Counted from the stretch's first letter, positions 54,357-62,909 are shown. The stretch is DNA of 64,000 nucleotides from an uncultured Bacilli bacterium (GCA_949879765.1 CATLBQ010000001.1:31742-95741); one strand, 5' to 3'. Program-made: numbers and translations. Notes: generated from the sequence alone by a model not told the origin.

Positions 54357-55279
54357 TTCGAATCAAATGGAATGATTTTTCCAAAGTGCAAGATGAAATT
54401 ATTGCAACGATTGGTCAATTTGATGGTATTCATACTGCCCATCGGATGTTGATTGAACAGACCTTAGCAGAAAGTAAGAAAAAAGGATGGAAAAGTGCAA
54501 TTTTCACGTTTGATCCCCATCCAGATTTTATTTTGAAAAAAGATGTCTCATTGACTTATGTGACCCCTTTTCATGAAAAAGTGGAATTGTTAGGCCAATT
54601 TGGATTAGATTATATGATTGTGATTGACTTTGATCTCAACATAGCAGGTATGTCACCAAAAGATTTTGTCGAACAAATTCTTTTGGCTAATCATGTAAAA
54701 GAAGTCATTGTTGGGTTTGATTTTCGATTTGGGTTTAAGGGAAAAGGACGTCCTAGTGATATTGGTTTATACTCTAGACATCAAATCGATTTCATCGTTA
54801 TGGATGAACAGACTTACCAAAATCAAAAGATAGGTACTACTTTAATCAAAGAATTATTGCAAAAAGGTGATGTAAAGACTGTGAAAAGTTTACTAGGCAG
54901 ATACTATACTATAGAAGGTGAAGTGATTCGTGGTAACCAAGTGGGCAGAACCCTTCATTTCCCAACAGCTAATCTGAAAGTAGAACAAGATTTTGCCAAA
55001 CTACTGTCGGGTGTCTATATTGTATATGTTTATCTTGAGAAAAATAAATATTTAGGTGTGGCTAATTTTGGAAGAAATCCTTCTTTTAATGAGCGTGAAT
55101 CGATGGTGTTTGAGACACATATTCTTGATTTTTATGGGGATATCTATGGGAAATATATCAAGGTAGAATTGGTAAATTTTATCAGACCTGAAATAAAATT
55201 TCCGTCAAAAGAAGCATTTGTGAAGCAATTAGAACAAGATATTGCGGTTGCTCGTCATTTTAAAGAAGAAAAGATATAA
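54347..55279 (+). CDS. ribF: Bifunctional riboflavin kinase/FAD synthetase
   Basis: Makes FMN and FAD. The N-terminal FMN adenylyltransferase has GQFDGIHTAH, an HxGH-type motif with Ala for Gly, VGFDFRFGFKGKG, and GTTLIKELLQKGD. The C-terminal riboflavin kinase has GRYYTIEGEVIRGNQVGRTLHFPTANL and GVYIVYV. ATG 54347 is chosen because it follows AGGCGG; it lies inside truB. At 310 residues it is full length. Confidence 0.95.
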   Translation: MELIRIKWNDFSKVQDEIIATIGQFDGIHTAHRMLIEQTLAESKKKGWKSAIFTFDPHPDFILKKDVSLTYVTPFHEKVELLGQFGLDYMIVIDFDLNIAGMSPKDFVEQILLANHVKEVIVGFDFRFGFKGKGRPSDIGLYSRHQIDFIVMDEQTYQNQKIGTTLIKELLQKGDVKTVKSLLGRYYTIEGEVIRGNQVGRTLHFPTANLKVEQDFAKLLSGVYIVYVYLEKNKYLGVANFGRNPSFNERESMVFETHILDFYGDIYGKYIKVELVNFIRPEIKFPSKEAFVKQLEQDIAVARHFKEEKI

Positions 55280-55294
55280 AAAAGTAAATTCTAC

Positions 55295-55323
55295 TTGCTA
55301 AAAGTGTAAAAATGTGGTATAAT
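55295..55323 (+). promoter_or_regulatory. Promoter of rpsO
   Basis: TTGCTA (55295-55300), 17 bases, TGG-TATAAT (55318-55323). Confidence 0.87.
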
Positions 55324-55329
55324 AAATTG

Positions 55330-55444
55330 ACCTATACAAAGATATTCGATTCTTCCGACGATTTCTTAAGTTTAGGCGTATTAGAGTGGATTTATTTTGA
55401 AACTTCAAAGTAGATGCATTAGAATTAAAAAGGAGGAAAAAAGA
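55330..55444 (+). promoter_or_regulatory. Long rpsO leader, possible S15 autoregulation site
   Basis: About 115 untranslated bases between the rpsO promoter and its ATG, far longer than other leaders here. S15 is known to repress its own mRNA through leader structures in several bacteria. No specific S15-binding three-way junction was proved by eye. Confidence 0.35.
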
Positions 55445-55717
55445 ATGGCTTGCGTTTCAAAAGATGAAAAAGCAACAATCATTGCCCAATTTGCTCGTTC
55501 TGAGGGTGACACAGGTTCACCTGAAGTTCAAATTGCGATTTTAACAGCTGAAATCAATAAGTTAAATGAACACTTAAAGGTGCATACTCATGATTTCCAT
55601 AACCGTCGTGGTTTGTTAAAAAAAGTTGGTCGTCGTCGTAATCTTTTAGCCTATCTAAAAGCAAAAGACGTACAACGCTATCGTGAATTGATTGCCAAAT
55701 TAGGTTTAAGAAAGTAG
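55445..55717 (+). CDS. rpsO: 30S ribosomal protein S15
   Basis: A ribosomal protein of 90 residues that binds the 16S rRNA central domain. The SD AAAAGGAGG is 6 bases before ATG 55445; an upstream in-frame ATG at 55397 is rejected for lack of an SD. Motifs: [38 protein letters not shown]. It is followed by a stem AGGGCACAA/TTGTGCCCT. Confidence 0.97.
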   Translation: MACVSKDEKATIIAQFARSEGDTGSPEVQIAILTAEINKLNEHLKVHTHDFHNRRGLLKKVGRRRNLLAYLKAKDVQRYRELIAKLGLRK

Positions 55718-55721
55718 AGCT

Positions 55722-55760
55722 AAGGGCACAATTGTGCCCTTTACTACTATTATTTTTAGA
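55722..55760 (+). terminator. Terminator-like hairpin after rpsO
   Basis: A perfect 9-bp palindrome (55723-55740) with only a patchy T tail, so probably partial termination before pnp. Confidence 0.55.
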
Positions 55761-55789
55761 TATTCATCTTAATGAGGATTAAGGTAATA

Positions 55790-55849
55790 TATAATGTACG
55801 AAATCAAAGGAAAGGAAAGTTTGCAATACGGCAAACGAATGCAAGAAAA
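55790..55849 (+). promoter_or_regulatory. pnp -10 element and leader with SD-start hairpin
   Basis: TATAAT (55790-55795) has no good -35. The purine SD (AAGGAAAGGAAAG, about 55807-55819) is separated from ATG 55850 by a hairpin GTTTGC/GCAAAC (about 55819-55836), which could bring the SD closer to the start. Confidence 0.4.
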
Positions 55850-58036
55850 ATGGAAAAACATGTATTTGAGTATACTCAAAGAAATCGTAAATGGACAGTA
55901 GAAATTGGTGAACTTGCAAAACAAGCCAATGGTGCTTGTTTGGTTCGCTACAATGATACAGCAGTACTTAGCGCCGCTGTAGGCAGTAATCAAGCAATGG
56001 CTACTGATTTTTTTCCACTTACTGTTTTATATCAAGAAAAATTATATGCTGCAGGGAAAATTCCTGGCGGATTTTTGAAAAGAGAAGGACGTCCTACGGA
56101 ACACGAAACGCTTGTTTCGCGGTTGATTGATCGTCCGATTCGACCACTATTTGCGGAAGGATATCGCAACGAAGTTCAAGTCATTAATATGGTTATGAGT
56201 GCGAATCCAGATTGTTCATCCGCAATGGCTGCTATGCTTGGTTCAAGTGTAGCACTAAGCATTTCTGACATTCCATTTGAAGGACCTATCGCAGGCGTTG
56301 TGGTAGGACGTGTAAATGGTGAACTTGTTTTGAATCCAACAGTAGAAGAGTTAGAGCAATCCGATATTAATTTAACTGTGGCAGGGACAAAAATGGCCAT
56401 CAATATGGTTGAAGCAGGGGCAAAACAAGTAAGCGAAGAGGATATGCTAGAAGCGTTATTATTTGCACACGAAGAAATTAAACGTTTATGTGCGTTTCAA
56501 GAAGAAATCCAAGCAGCGTGTGGAAAAGAGAAGATGGTACCGGATTTATTCAAGATTCCAGAACAATTAGAAAAAGAAGTTCGTGAATTTGCTGAACCAG
56601 AATTAATACCAGCAATTTCCACACACGAAAAGTTAGCACGTGAGGCTGCAATTGAAGCAGTCAATGAGAAAACTCGAACTCACTTTACGGCTTTGTTTGA
56701 GGCAGATGCTACACTTTCTATTCAAGATGTGGAACAAAACCAGAAATATGTAAATATGGTTTTAGAACATATTTTGGCTGAGGAAGTAAGAAGACTGATT
56801 ACCGATGATAAAATACGTCCAGATGGACGAGCTGTCAATGAAATTCGTCCATTATCTTCTCGTGTAGATATTTTTGAACGTACCCATGGATCGGCTTTGT
56901 TCACAAGAGGACAGACACAAAGTTTATCAGTTGTTACACTTGGTTCTTTGACTGAATTCCAAATCATAGATGGTCTAGGGGTGGAAGAAGGAAAGCGGTT
57001 TATGTTGCACTATAATTTCCCTCAATTTGCTGTAGGATCTACTGGTAGATATGGTAGTCCTGGTAGAAGAGAAGTCGGTCATGGTGCATTAGGGGAAAGA
57101 GCTTTACTCCAAGTTATACCATCTGAGGATGAATTCCCTTATACGATTCGAGTAGTTAGTGAAATTTTAGAATCCAATGGTTCTTCATCACAAGCTTCTA
57201 TTTGTGCAGGTACAATGGCATTAATGGCTGCAGGTGTACCAATTAAAGCACCCGTAGCAGGTATTGCGATGGGATTGATTAGTCAAGATGATGCTTGTAG
57301 CAAATATACGATTTTAACGGATATCCAAGGCTTAGAAGACCATTATGGAGATATGGATTTCAAAGTAGCTGGTACAACAACAGGAATTACTGCTTTACAA
57401 ATGGATATTAAGATTAAAGGAATCACTCCTGAGATTTTAAAAGAAGCACTTGCCCAAGCGAAGTTGGGTAGAATGCAAATTCTAGAACATATGATGACAA
57501 CAATTGATGCAGTTCGTCCAGAACTGAGCCCATATGCACCAAAGGTGAAGATGATTCGCATTCATCCTGATAAAATTAGAGATGTAATTGGTTCAGGTGG
57601 AAAAGTGATTCAAGAAATCATTGAAAAATGCAATGATGTCAAGATTGATATTGAACAAGACGGACGGGTATTTGTAATGCATGCTGAGACAGAATGGATC
57701 AACAAAGCAATTCAGATCATTGAAGACATTACAAGAGAACCGGTTGTTGGGGAAATTTATCCAGTTAAAGTTGTTAAAATTGTTGATTTTGGCGCTTTTG
57801 TTGAATTGTGGCCTGGTTGTGAAGGATTGGTTCATATTTCTGAACTAGATTTAAAACGTGTAGGTAAAGTAGAGGATGTCGTTCATGTTGGGGATGAGAT
57901 TGTAATCAAATTATTGAAAATTGACGATAAAGGAAAATTGGTTTTATCAAGAAAAGCAGTTTTAAAACAAAATGAACCCAAGACGCCAAAAGAAGAAACT
58001 GAGGAAAGTCAATCCGAAAATGGAGGAGAACAATAA
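55850..58036 (+). CDS. pnp: Polyribonucleotide nucleotidyltransferase
   Basis: The phosphorolytic 3'-5' exoribonuclease of the mRNA degradosome. ATG 55850 gives the expected MEKHVFEY start. Two RNase PH-like halves have [25 protein letters not shown] and the catalytic [11 protein letters not shown] region; [19 protein letters not shown] follows. A KH domain has [18 protein letters not shown] (about 560-610) and an S1 domain has [13 protein letters not shown] and [11 protein letters not shown] (about 625-690). The 728 residues include an acidic tail. rpsO-pnp order is widely conserved. Confidence 0.97.
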   Translation: MEKHVFEYTQRNRKWTVEIGELAKQANGACLVRYNDTAVLSAAVGSNQAMATDFFPLTVLYQEKLYAAGKIPGGFLKREGRPTEHETLVSRLIDRPIRPLFAEGYRNEVQVINMVMSANPDCSSAMAAMLGSSVALSISDIPFEGPIAGVVVGRVNGELVLNPTVEELEQSDINLTVAGTKMAINMVEAGAKQVSEEDMLEALLFAHEEIKRLCAFQEEIQAACGKEKMVPDLFKIPEQLEKEVREFAEPELIPAISTHEKLAREAAIEAVNEKTRTHFTALFEADATLSIQDVEQNQKYVNMVLEHILAEEVRRLITDDKIRPDGRAVNEIRPLSSRVDIFERTHGSALFTRGQTQSLSVVTLGSLTEFQIIDGLGVEEGKRFMLHYNFPQFAVGSTGRYGSPGRREVGHGALGERALLQVIPSEDEFPYTIRVVSEILESNGSSSQASICAGTMALMAAGVPIKAPVAGIAMGLISQDDACSKYTILTDIQGLEDHYGDMDFKVAGTTTGITALQMDIKIKGITPEILKEALAQAKLGRMQILEHMMTTIDAVRPELSPYAPKVKMIRIHPDKIRDVIGSGGKVIQEIIEKCNDVKIDIEQDGRVFVMHAETEWINKAIQIIEDITREPVVGEIYPVKVVKIVDFGAFVELWPGCEGLVHISELDLKRVGKVEDVVHVGDEIVIKLLKIDDKGKLVLSRKAVLKQNEPKTPKEETEESQSENGGEQ

Positions 58037-58037
58037 A

Positions 58038-58910
58038 ATGAAAATAGGCATTACTTCTGATTGTAGTTCGGGATTAGAGTATGCTCCTTTCGAACACAAT
58101 GTAAAAATAACAAGAACAACGATTCATTTTGGTGAGGAAGAATTGGTTGATGGTGTAGACATCAAAGCAGATGAATTTTATCAACGATTAAGAGCATCTG
58201 ATTTTGTACCATCAACAAGTGCACCAACATTAGGTGAGATTGCGGCACGTGTTGAAGAATGGAAAGCAGAAGGATGTACTGATGTTATTCACTTTCCTAT
58301 CTCATTCGGATTATCTGCATATGGTGAGAATTTGACAAATGCATTTGATGGAATGGTTGATGATGTTAATTTGCATGTATTCAACTGTCATAGTGCATGT
58401 ATCATGGAAGGGTATTGCGCACATTATGCTCAAATTTTAGCGGAAAAAGGATATACACTAGAAGAAATTTTTGCGGAATGTCAGAAATTAGCGGATCAAA
58501 CACAAGCATATTTAGTTGTAGATGATTTAAAATATTTGGTTAAGAATGGACGCTTGAATGCTGTATCGGGATTTATTGGTGGTCTTGCCAAAATCAAACC
58601 CATCTTAAAATTGGGAAAATCGGGAACCATTGACGTGCATGAAAAAGTGCGTACCCGCACCAAAGCAGTCGATCGAATGAAGGAATTGGTTCATCAAGAT
58701 ACGTTATCTGCTAAAGAAGTCATTTATATTGTACTTCATTCTGATTGTGAAGAAGATGCCAAAGTGCTTTTAAATGAAATCAAAGATACATATCAAAATG
58801 GTATTCGTTATGAATTGACAACAGTAACTCCTACAGTAGGCGCCCACATTGGTGCAGGCGTAATTGCGATTGCCTATTTGATTTTAGACGGTTTAAAAGA
58901 AAAATTATAA
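58038..58910 (+). CDS. DegV family fatty-acid-binding protein (second copy)
   Basis: FakB/DegV protein of 290 residues. ATG 58038 follows GGAGGAG by 9 bases and starts one base after the pnp stop; a longer frame from inside pnp is rejected. Motifs: ITSDCSSG, the fatty-acid loop STSAPTLGE near 55-63, and KNGRLNAVSGFIGG. It differs clearly from the DegV at 13345, so the two probably select different acyl chains. The genome probably encodes FakA elsewhere. Confidence 0.9.
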   Translation: MKIGITSDCSSGLEYAPFEHNVKITRTTIHFGEEELVDGVDIKADEFYQRLRASDFVPSTSAPTLGEIAARVEEWKAEGCTDVIHFPISFGLSAYGENLTNAFDGMVDDVNLHVFNCHSACIMEGYCAHYAQILAEKGYTLEEIFAECQKLADQTQAYLVVDDLKYLVKNGRLNAVSGFIGGLAKIKPILKLGKSGTIDVHEKVRTRTKAVDRMKELVHQDTLSAKEVIYIVLHSDCEEDAKVLLNEIKDTYQNGIRYELTTVTPTVGAHIGAGVIAIAYLILDGLKEKL

Positions 58911-58911
58911 A
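58883..58911 (+). promoter_or_regulatory. Probable rnpB promoter
   Basis: TTTAGA (58883-58888), 17 bases, TATAAA (58906-58911), inside the end of degV, placing the start near 58918. Confidence 0.6.
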
Positions 58912-58916
58912 ACAAA

Positions 58917-59289
58917 AGTACACGGGGTAATCGAGCGCCTATTATGGCGTTAGGAAAGTCCATACTAGCACAGGCTGAGAGGTCTGTAGTGTTTGTGCCT
59001 GGTGAAAAAATAAACCAGGGAATAGGTGATGACTATTACGGCAAATGAAACCTAAAAAATATAATTTATTTCATGGTGTAGTTTTGAAAGTGCCACAGAG
59101 ACGATATTTCTTGGAAACAAGAAAGTGGAACGGGTAAACCCCACAAGCTAGCAACCCAAATTTTGGTAGGGGCATGAAAATCAGGAGAAATGAATCTATG
59201 ATTTTTATAAGGAAATATTCCTTAAGATAAATGATTACCATACTAAGCAATTAGTATACAGAATATGGCTTATAAGTGTATGAACATCA
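58917..59289 (+). ncRNA. rnpB: RNase P RNA, type B
   Basis: The catalytic RNA that matures tRNA 5' ends. Conserved blocks in order: CGGGGTAATCG near the 5' end, GGAAAGTCC (58953-58961), CCACAGAGACGAT (59093-59105), GAACGGGTAAACCCC (59128-59142), AGATAAATGATTACC (59225-59239) and ACAGAATATGGCTTA near the 3' end. The overall order fits the Bacillus type B fold. P1 pairs GTACAC with GTGTAT. It is followed by a strong terminator. Ends are accurate to a few bases. Confidence 0.95.
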
Positions 59290-59290
59290 T

Positions 59291-59320
59291 AAAAAGCAAG
59301 TGGAATACTTGCTTTTTATT
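59291..59320 (+). terminator. Terminator of rnpB
   Basis: Stem AAAAAGCAAGT/ACTTGCTTTTT with loop GGAAT. Confidence 0.92.
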
Positions 59321-59385
59321 ACGATAAGAAAAATAGTTAAGGAAGGAAAAGGATAATACAAAGAGTTATTATTCAAAGGAAGAAG

Positions 59386-59979
59386 ATGATTATAAAAAAG
59401 GCTGAATATATTATTAGCGGGACTAAAGCATCGCATATTCCTCATTTGGGATATCCCGAATTTGTGTTTATAGGACGTTCTAATGTGGGGAAAAGCAGTT
59501 TTATTAATGCTTTGACCAATCGTAAAAATTTAGCATATACGTCAAGTAAACCTGGTAAAACAATAACACTGAATTTTTATAATCTCAATGATCAGTATGT
59601 ATTAGTTGATGTGCCAGGCTATGGTTATGCACAAAGACTAGTGCATGACCGACTATCTTATGGAAATATGATAGAGGATTATTTAAATAAATCGAATCAT
59701 TTGGCCATTTGCTTTTTAATTGTGGACGCACGTCATGAACCTACGAAGGATGATGTGTTGATGTATGATTATTTAAAACATTTTCAGCTGAACGTCATCG
59801 TCATTGCAACAAAAGTGGACAAAATCAGTAAAAATGACCTCCAAAAAAGTAAAAAACAAATTATGAAGACGCTCCAAATGGATGAGCCCAATCAGCTGAT
59901 ATTTGTTTCATCAGAAACCAAACAAGGCATTGAAGAGGTGCATGCCAGAATGGAAGCATGTACTTGTGATAAACACTAA
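59386..59979 (+). CDS. ysxC: Ribosome biogenesis GTPase YsxC/EngB
   Basis: A 197-residue GTPase needed for large-subunit assembly. G1 GRSNVGKSS (near 29-37), G2 Thr in PGKTITLNFY, G3 DVPGYGYAQ, G4 ATKVDK and G5 VSSETKQG. SD AAAGGAAGAAG. In Bacillus it precedes the hem cluster, spoVID and ysxE; here the SpoVID/YsxE-like pair follows directly. Confidence 0.95.
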   Translation: MIIKKAEYIISGTKASHIPHLGYPEFVFIGRSNVGKSSFINALTNRKNLAYTSSKPGKTITLNFYNLNDQYVLVDVPGYGYAQRLVHDRLSYGNMIEDYLNKSNHLAICFLIVDARHEPTKDDVLMYDYLKHFQLNVIVIATKVDKISKNDLQKSKKQIMKTLQMDEPNQLIFVSSETKQGIEEVHARMEACTCDKH

Positions 59980-60010
59980 AAAAGAGGAAAAGCCATCAAT
60001 AAAGTGATTG

Positions 60011-60056
60011 AAAATCAAAGAAGATGAGATAATAACATTCTTCTTTGATTTTTTAT
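60011..60056 (+). terminator. Intrinsic terminator of ysxC
   Basis: Thirteen-bp stem AAAATCAAAGAAG/CTTCTTTGATTTT with a 16-base loop and T tail. Confidence 0.88.
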
Positions 60057-60104
60057 AATTTTATATTGATGAATATAAATAGCATATGAATTTAAGTTCA
60101 TTTT

Positions 60105-60158
60105 GCATAAAAAAGGAAAAACTTCCATATACTATAGTACAAAATATGGAGGAAAAGT
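60105..60158 (+). promoter_or_regulatory. Sporulation-sigma-like promoter and SD-sequestering hairpin
   Basis: GCATAAA (60105-60111), 14 bases, CATATACT (60126-60133) fits the sigma-E pattern (ATATT-like -35, 14-15 spacer, CATA-type -10) better than sigma-A. CTTCCATAT (about 60122-60130) can also pair with ATATGGAGG, covering the SD of the next gene if transcribed from further upstream. Confidence 0.5.
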
Positions 60159-60929
60159 ATGAATTTAAAAATGAATTATAGTTCCTTTATTAAATTAAAG
60201 GACTTTTTTGAATTGTTAGATATTGGTGCAGAGATTAAAGATTATAAGACAACAAATGATATCTTAGAGGGAAATTTAGAAATTAGAGGAAAGTATTTGA
60301 AAAAGGATGCCATTACAGATGCTTTTTTTTCAGAAATTATCCCTTTTACTGTTGTATTCAATGACAATGATTATGAAATTATGGATATAGCGTGTGTCAA
60401 TTTGGATACGGTAAACATAGAAGGAAGAGGAATAGATGTTACATTTGATATTGATGTAACCTATGACAACTACCAAATGATTCCTGTGCAGTTGCCAGAA
60501 GATCCAGCCGATACTTTCCTTATGGAAATGTCAGAAGAAATCAGGGTGGAAGAAGAATCTGAACAAGATAACGAAAAACCAGGTGAAACAACAGAAGATG
60601 AAGAAACCATCCTTGAAACAGAGCCTCTATCCACAGTAGAATTTGAAAAACTAAAAGAAGAAGAGACAGAACGATTAGACTCTCTTTTAAAATCGACTTT
60701 GAATTACAAAGACGATAACTATCCCACGGAAGAGGTAGTTATACGGGGAATAAAGGAAAAAAAGGATAAGGTACGTGTTTGTTATTACCAAAATGATGCG
60801 GAATTGGAAAAATTAAGTGCAAAATACAATATCTCATTAAATGCCCTATTTAAAGAAAATCGAAATGGAAATATCAATCAATATCGAAGGGTAATTATTC
60901 ATGAACCAGGACGTTCACATTCAAAATAG
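60159..60929 (+). CDS. SpoVID-like protein with C-terminal LysM-like domain
   Basis: Three parts over 256 residues. A beta-rich N-terminal region (about 1-120) has GNLEIRGKYLKKDA, EIIPFTVVFND and DIDVTYDNYQMIP, resembling the DUF3794-type N-terminal domain of SpoVID. A low-complexity acidic linker covers 125-180. A C-terminal LysM-like domain (about 205-252) has VRVCYYQNDAELEKLSAKYNISLNALFKEN. SpoVID directs coat encasement of the forespore in Bacillus. This protein is less than half that length. It overlaps the YsxE-like gene by 29 bases, and the pair follows ysxC as in Bacillus. Function is inferred from layout and context. Confidence 0.65.
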   Translation: MNLKMNYSSFIKLKDFFELLDIGAEIKDYKTTNDILEGNLEIRGKYLKKDAITDAFFSEIIPFTVVFNDNDYEIMDIACVNLDTVNIEGRGIDVTFDIDVTYDNYQMIPVQLPEDPADTFLMEMSEEIRVEEESEQDNEKPGETTEDEETILETEPLSTVEFEKLKEEETERLDSLLKSTLNYKDDNYPTEEVVIRGIKEKKDKVRVCYYQNDAELEKLSAKYNISLNALFKENRNGNINQYRRVIIHEPGRSHSK

Positions 60930-61872
60930 GCTTCGGCGTATCAGGACTTTGGATACTGAGTTGGTTAAATATTATGAAATAGAAGTTTTTGATGCTAAAC
61001 CCATTGGTTTAAAATCCTATCAATTGTTCACTGAAGGCGGAGAAACCTTTTTTTTAAAAGAAAGCAATGAGGCGGTATTAGATAAATATCAATATTTGGC
61101 CAATCAAGGTGCCAATAATGTACTTTATCCGATTGTCAATAAGGAAAAACAGTTTGTGACCAAAACCAATCAAAGCGCATTCTATATCCAAGAATACATT
61201 CCACAAGTGGCAATTCGAGAGGATATTAAGGCTGCCAATTTGTTTTCGGAATTGGAAATATTGCATGATCAAACCAAAATTAAAAAAACCTTAGACCCGT
61301 CAAAGTCAAGGTACAAATTTGATGAATTATCTAGTCAACTAGATTATAAATTTCGCTTATTAGAACAAACCGTTAGAAGGGTAGAAAGTAGGCCTTTAGA
61401 TATTTTTTCTATGCCTATTTTAGAAAACTATCACTATATTCTAGATGCCAAGAAAGAACTCGTCAAGTTACAAAAACGCATCATCAGTAGCGTGAAAGCA
61501 CGTGAGAGTGTGCAATACAATTTTATTCATAATCAACCCACGATTGATCATCTACTGAATGTAAGAGGAATCAATTATCTCATTAGTTTAGATAATGGAA
61601 AAACAGGCATTCGTTCATTGGATATGGCTAAATTTTATGTCGAAAATGAAAAATATGACATTGATTTCAAGAGTATGATTTTGAATGAATATTATGATGA
61701 GCACCAATTATTCTATTATGACTATTTTCGATATCTCGTATTGGTAATTTACATCAAAAGAATGCCAATTTCAAGTGAGGATTTTGTTAATTCTAATAGT
61801 TTTGTTGCAACTGCTGCATCTTTGCAAAAATACTTTGCCAATTTTTCAGATTATCAAGAAGAGGCTAGTTAA
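60901..61872 (+). CDS. YsxE/CotS-like kinase-fold protein
   Basis: A 323-residue protein with a protein-kinase/aminoglycoside-phosphotransferase-like plan. An N-lobe has YQLFTEGGETFFLKES (the Lys strand), IQEYIP forms the hinge, and FIHNQPTIDHLL sits where the catalytic HxD loop should be; the usual Asp is absent (HNQPT). It is therefore probably catalytically weak or inactive. The family is CotS/YsxE/YutH, spore-coat-associated in Bacillus, where ysxE follows spoVID. The 29-base overlap with the SpoVID-like gene shows coupling. Confidence 0.65.
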   Translation: MNQDVHIQNRLRRIRTLDTELVKYYEIEVFDAKPIGLKSYQLFTEGGETFFLKESNEAVLDKYQYLANQGANNVLYPIVNKEKQFVTKTNQSAFYIQEYIPQVAIREDIKAANLFSELEILHDQTKIKKTLDPSKSRYKFDELSSQLDYKFRLLEQTVRRVESRPLDIFSMPILENYHYILDAKKELVKLQKRIISSVKARESVQYNFIHNQPTIDHLLNVRGINYLISLDNGKTGIRSLDMAKFYVENEKYDIDFKSMILNEYYDEHQLFYYDYFRYLVLVIYIKRMPISSEDFVNSNSFVATAASLQKYFANFSDYQEEAS

Positions 61873-62031
61873 CCAAACCATGCAAGCGATGACAAGCAGG
61901 ATAAGATTGGCAAAAGAAAACCAAAATAGCGTAATGAAAAGTTGCCACCAAAAAATGCAACAAAAGTAACCATTTAATTTGGAGTAACCATTTTTCAGCC
62001 ACACCACACGAGAATTAAACCATTTTTTCAT
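61846..62031 (-). CDS. Small membrane protein, 61 residues
   Basis: ATG 62031 with a strong SD (AAGGGGGA, 8-9 bases upstream) opens a short frame with a basic N-terminus (MKKWFNSRVVWLKN) and a very hydrophobic, Trp/Phe-rich stretch from about 21 to 60, one long or two short TM helices. It ends in TGA 27 bases inside the convergent YsxE-like gene. A CATATACTA box lies about 26 bases upstream of the start. I do not recognise a family. The SD, composition and promoter-like box support a real gene. Confidence 0.6.
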   Translation of the reverse strand: MKKWFNSRVVWLKNGYSKLNGYFCCIFWWQLFITLFWFSFANLILLVIACMVWLTSLFLII

Positions 62032-62056
62032 CTGTAGTTCCCCCTTATATATGAGT

Positions 62057-62085
62057 AGTATATGCAAAATTCTTTCTAATGGTGA
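62057..62085 (-). promoter_or_regulatory. Sporulation-sigma-like promoter of small membrane gene
   Basis: Minus strand GCATATACTAC, with CATATACT at 62064-62057 and TCACCAT (62085-62079) 14 bases upstream. The same 11-mer occurs before the vWA gene. Confidence 0.45.
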
Positions 62086-62113
62086 AAAAATAGACTTTTT
62101 AAAGGCTAATGTA

Positions 62114-62142
62114 TGGACAAAAAGGTAATTTTGTAGTATAAT
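62114..62142 (+). promoter_or_regulatory. Promoter of yceD-rpmF
   Basis: TGGACA (62114-62119), 17 bases, TATAAT (62137-62142). Confidence 0.85.
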
Positions 62143-62170
62143 AGGAAAGAATCAAAGATAGGTGATTGAG

Positions 62171-62662
62171 ATGAAATGGACCATCCAACAGTTGAGAAAA
62201 ATTCAAACATTTCCATACCCTTTTTCGGATACAATCGATTTTACTACAGCTATTCAAACTGTGCCAGATATCTTGGACATAGATAAGGTGAATGTGATAG
62301 GTCATATTTATCGAATCGATGATACGACATATCGTTTTTTGTATCAATTTGATGTCAATATGCATTTAGAATGTGCACTGACATTAGAACCTGTACCCTA
62401 TCAACATCATTATACATATGATGAAGTGTATAGTTTAATCGAAAAAGAGGATGCGTTTTTAATTGAAAAAAATACAATTGATTTGTCGGAAATGGTTTGG
62501 TCAAATATTCTAATCGAGAAGCCGATTAATGTTACTTTGCCAAACGCACATGAGATTCTCAAAGAACGAGGAATTATTTTAGACGATACACTATCTATTG
62601 ATGATGACGATTCAGACGAAGTTCTTTTCTACTCTGATGGATTAGATGAGGATGAAGATTAG
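62171..62662 (+). CDS. yceD: YceD/DUF177 family protein
   Basis: An acidic protein of 163 residues, linked in other bacteria to 23S rRNA accumulation. ATG 62171 is chosen over GTG 62162 because AGGTG is 6 bases upstream. Core features: [32 protein letters not shown], a strand pattern with Cys and Leu-Glu-Pro, then [18 protein letters not shown]. The acidic tail has DDDDSDEV. yceD-rpmF adjacency is a strong family marker and is present (14 bases). Confidence 0.88.
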   Translation: MKWTIQQLRKIQTFPYPFSDTIDFTTAIQTVPDILDIDKVNVIGHIYRIDDTTYRFLYQFDVNMHLECALTLEPVPYQHHYTYDEVYSLIEKEDAFLIEKNTIDLSEMVWSNILIEKPINVTLPNAHEILKERGIILDDTLSIDDDDSDEVLFYSDGLDEDED

Positions 62663-62676
62663 AAAGAGGTGTTTTT

Positions 62677-62880
62677 ATGGGAGCAATAGCTCAACAACGT
62701 CGTGTTTCTAAGACTCGTAAACTTAAACGTCGTACACATTATAAATTGGAAGTACCTGGAATGGTAGTTTGTCCAAATTGCGGTGAATTGAAATTGTCTC
62801 ACCGTGTTTGTCCTGTTTGTGGTCACTATAATGGTAAACAAGTTAAGGAAATTAAAGTTAAGGAAGCGAACAACGACTAA
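62677..62880 (+). CDS. rpmF: 50S ribosomal protein L32
   Basis: A basic protein of 67 residues with [17 protein letters not shown] and two zinc knuckles, CPNCG and CPVCG, so it is the zinc-binding (C+) form. The N-terminus MGAIAQQRR is longer than the common MAVPKRR. SD AGAGGTG. Followed by a terminator that isolates it from rsmH. Confidence 0.95.
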   Translation: MGAIAQQRRVSKTRKLKRRTHYKLEVPGMVVCPNCGELKLSHRVCPVCGHYNGKQVKEIKVKEANND

Positions 62881-62909
62881 GAGAATCGCTTAGTCAAAAC
62901 AACTTGAAG

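Noticed and set aside
57972..58037. N-terminal extension of the second DegV gene into pnp
   Set aside because: GGAGGAG and ATG 58038 give the conserved DegV start; the extension is an out-of-frame reading of the pnp tail.
58911..59385. Long gap as non-functional spacer
   Set aside because: It holds RNase P RNA and its terminator; only about 60 bases before ysxC remain without an assigned feature beyond its SD.
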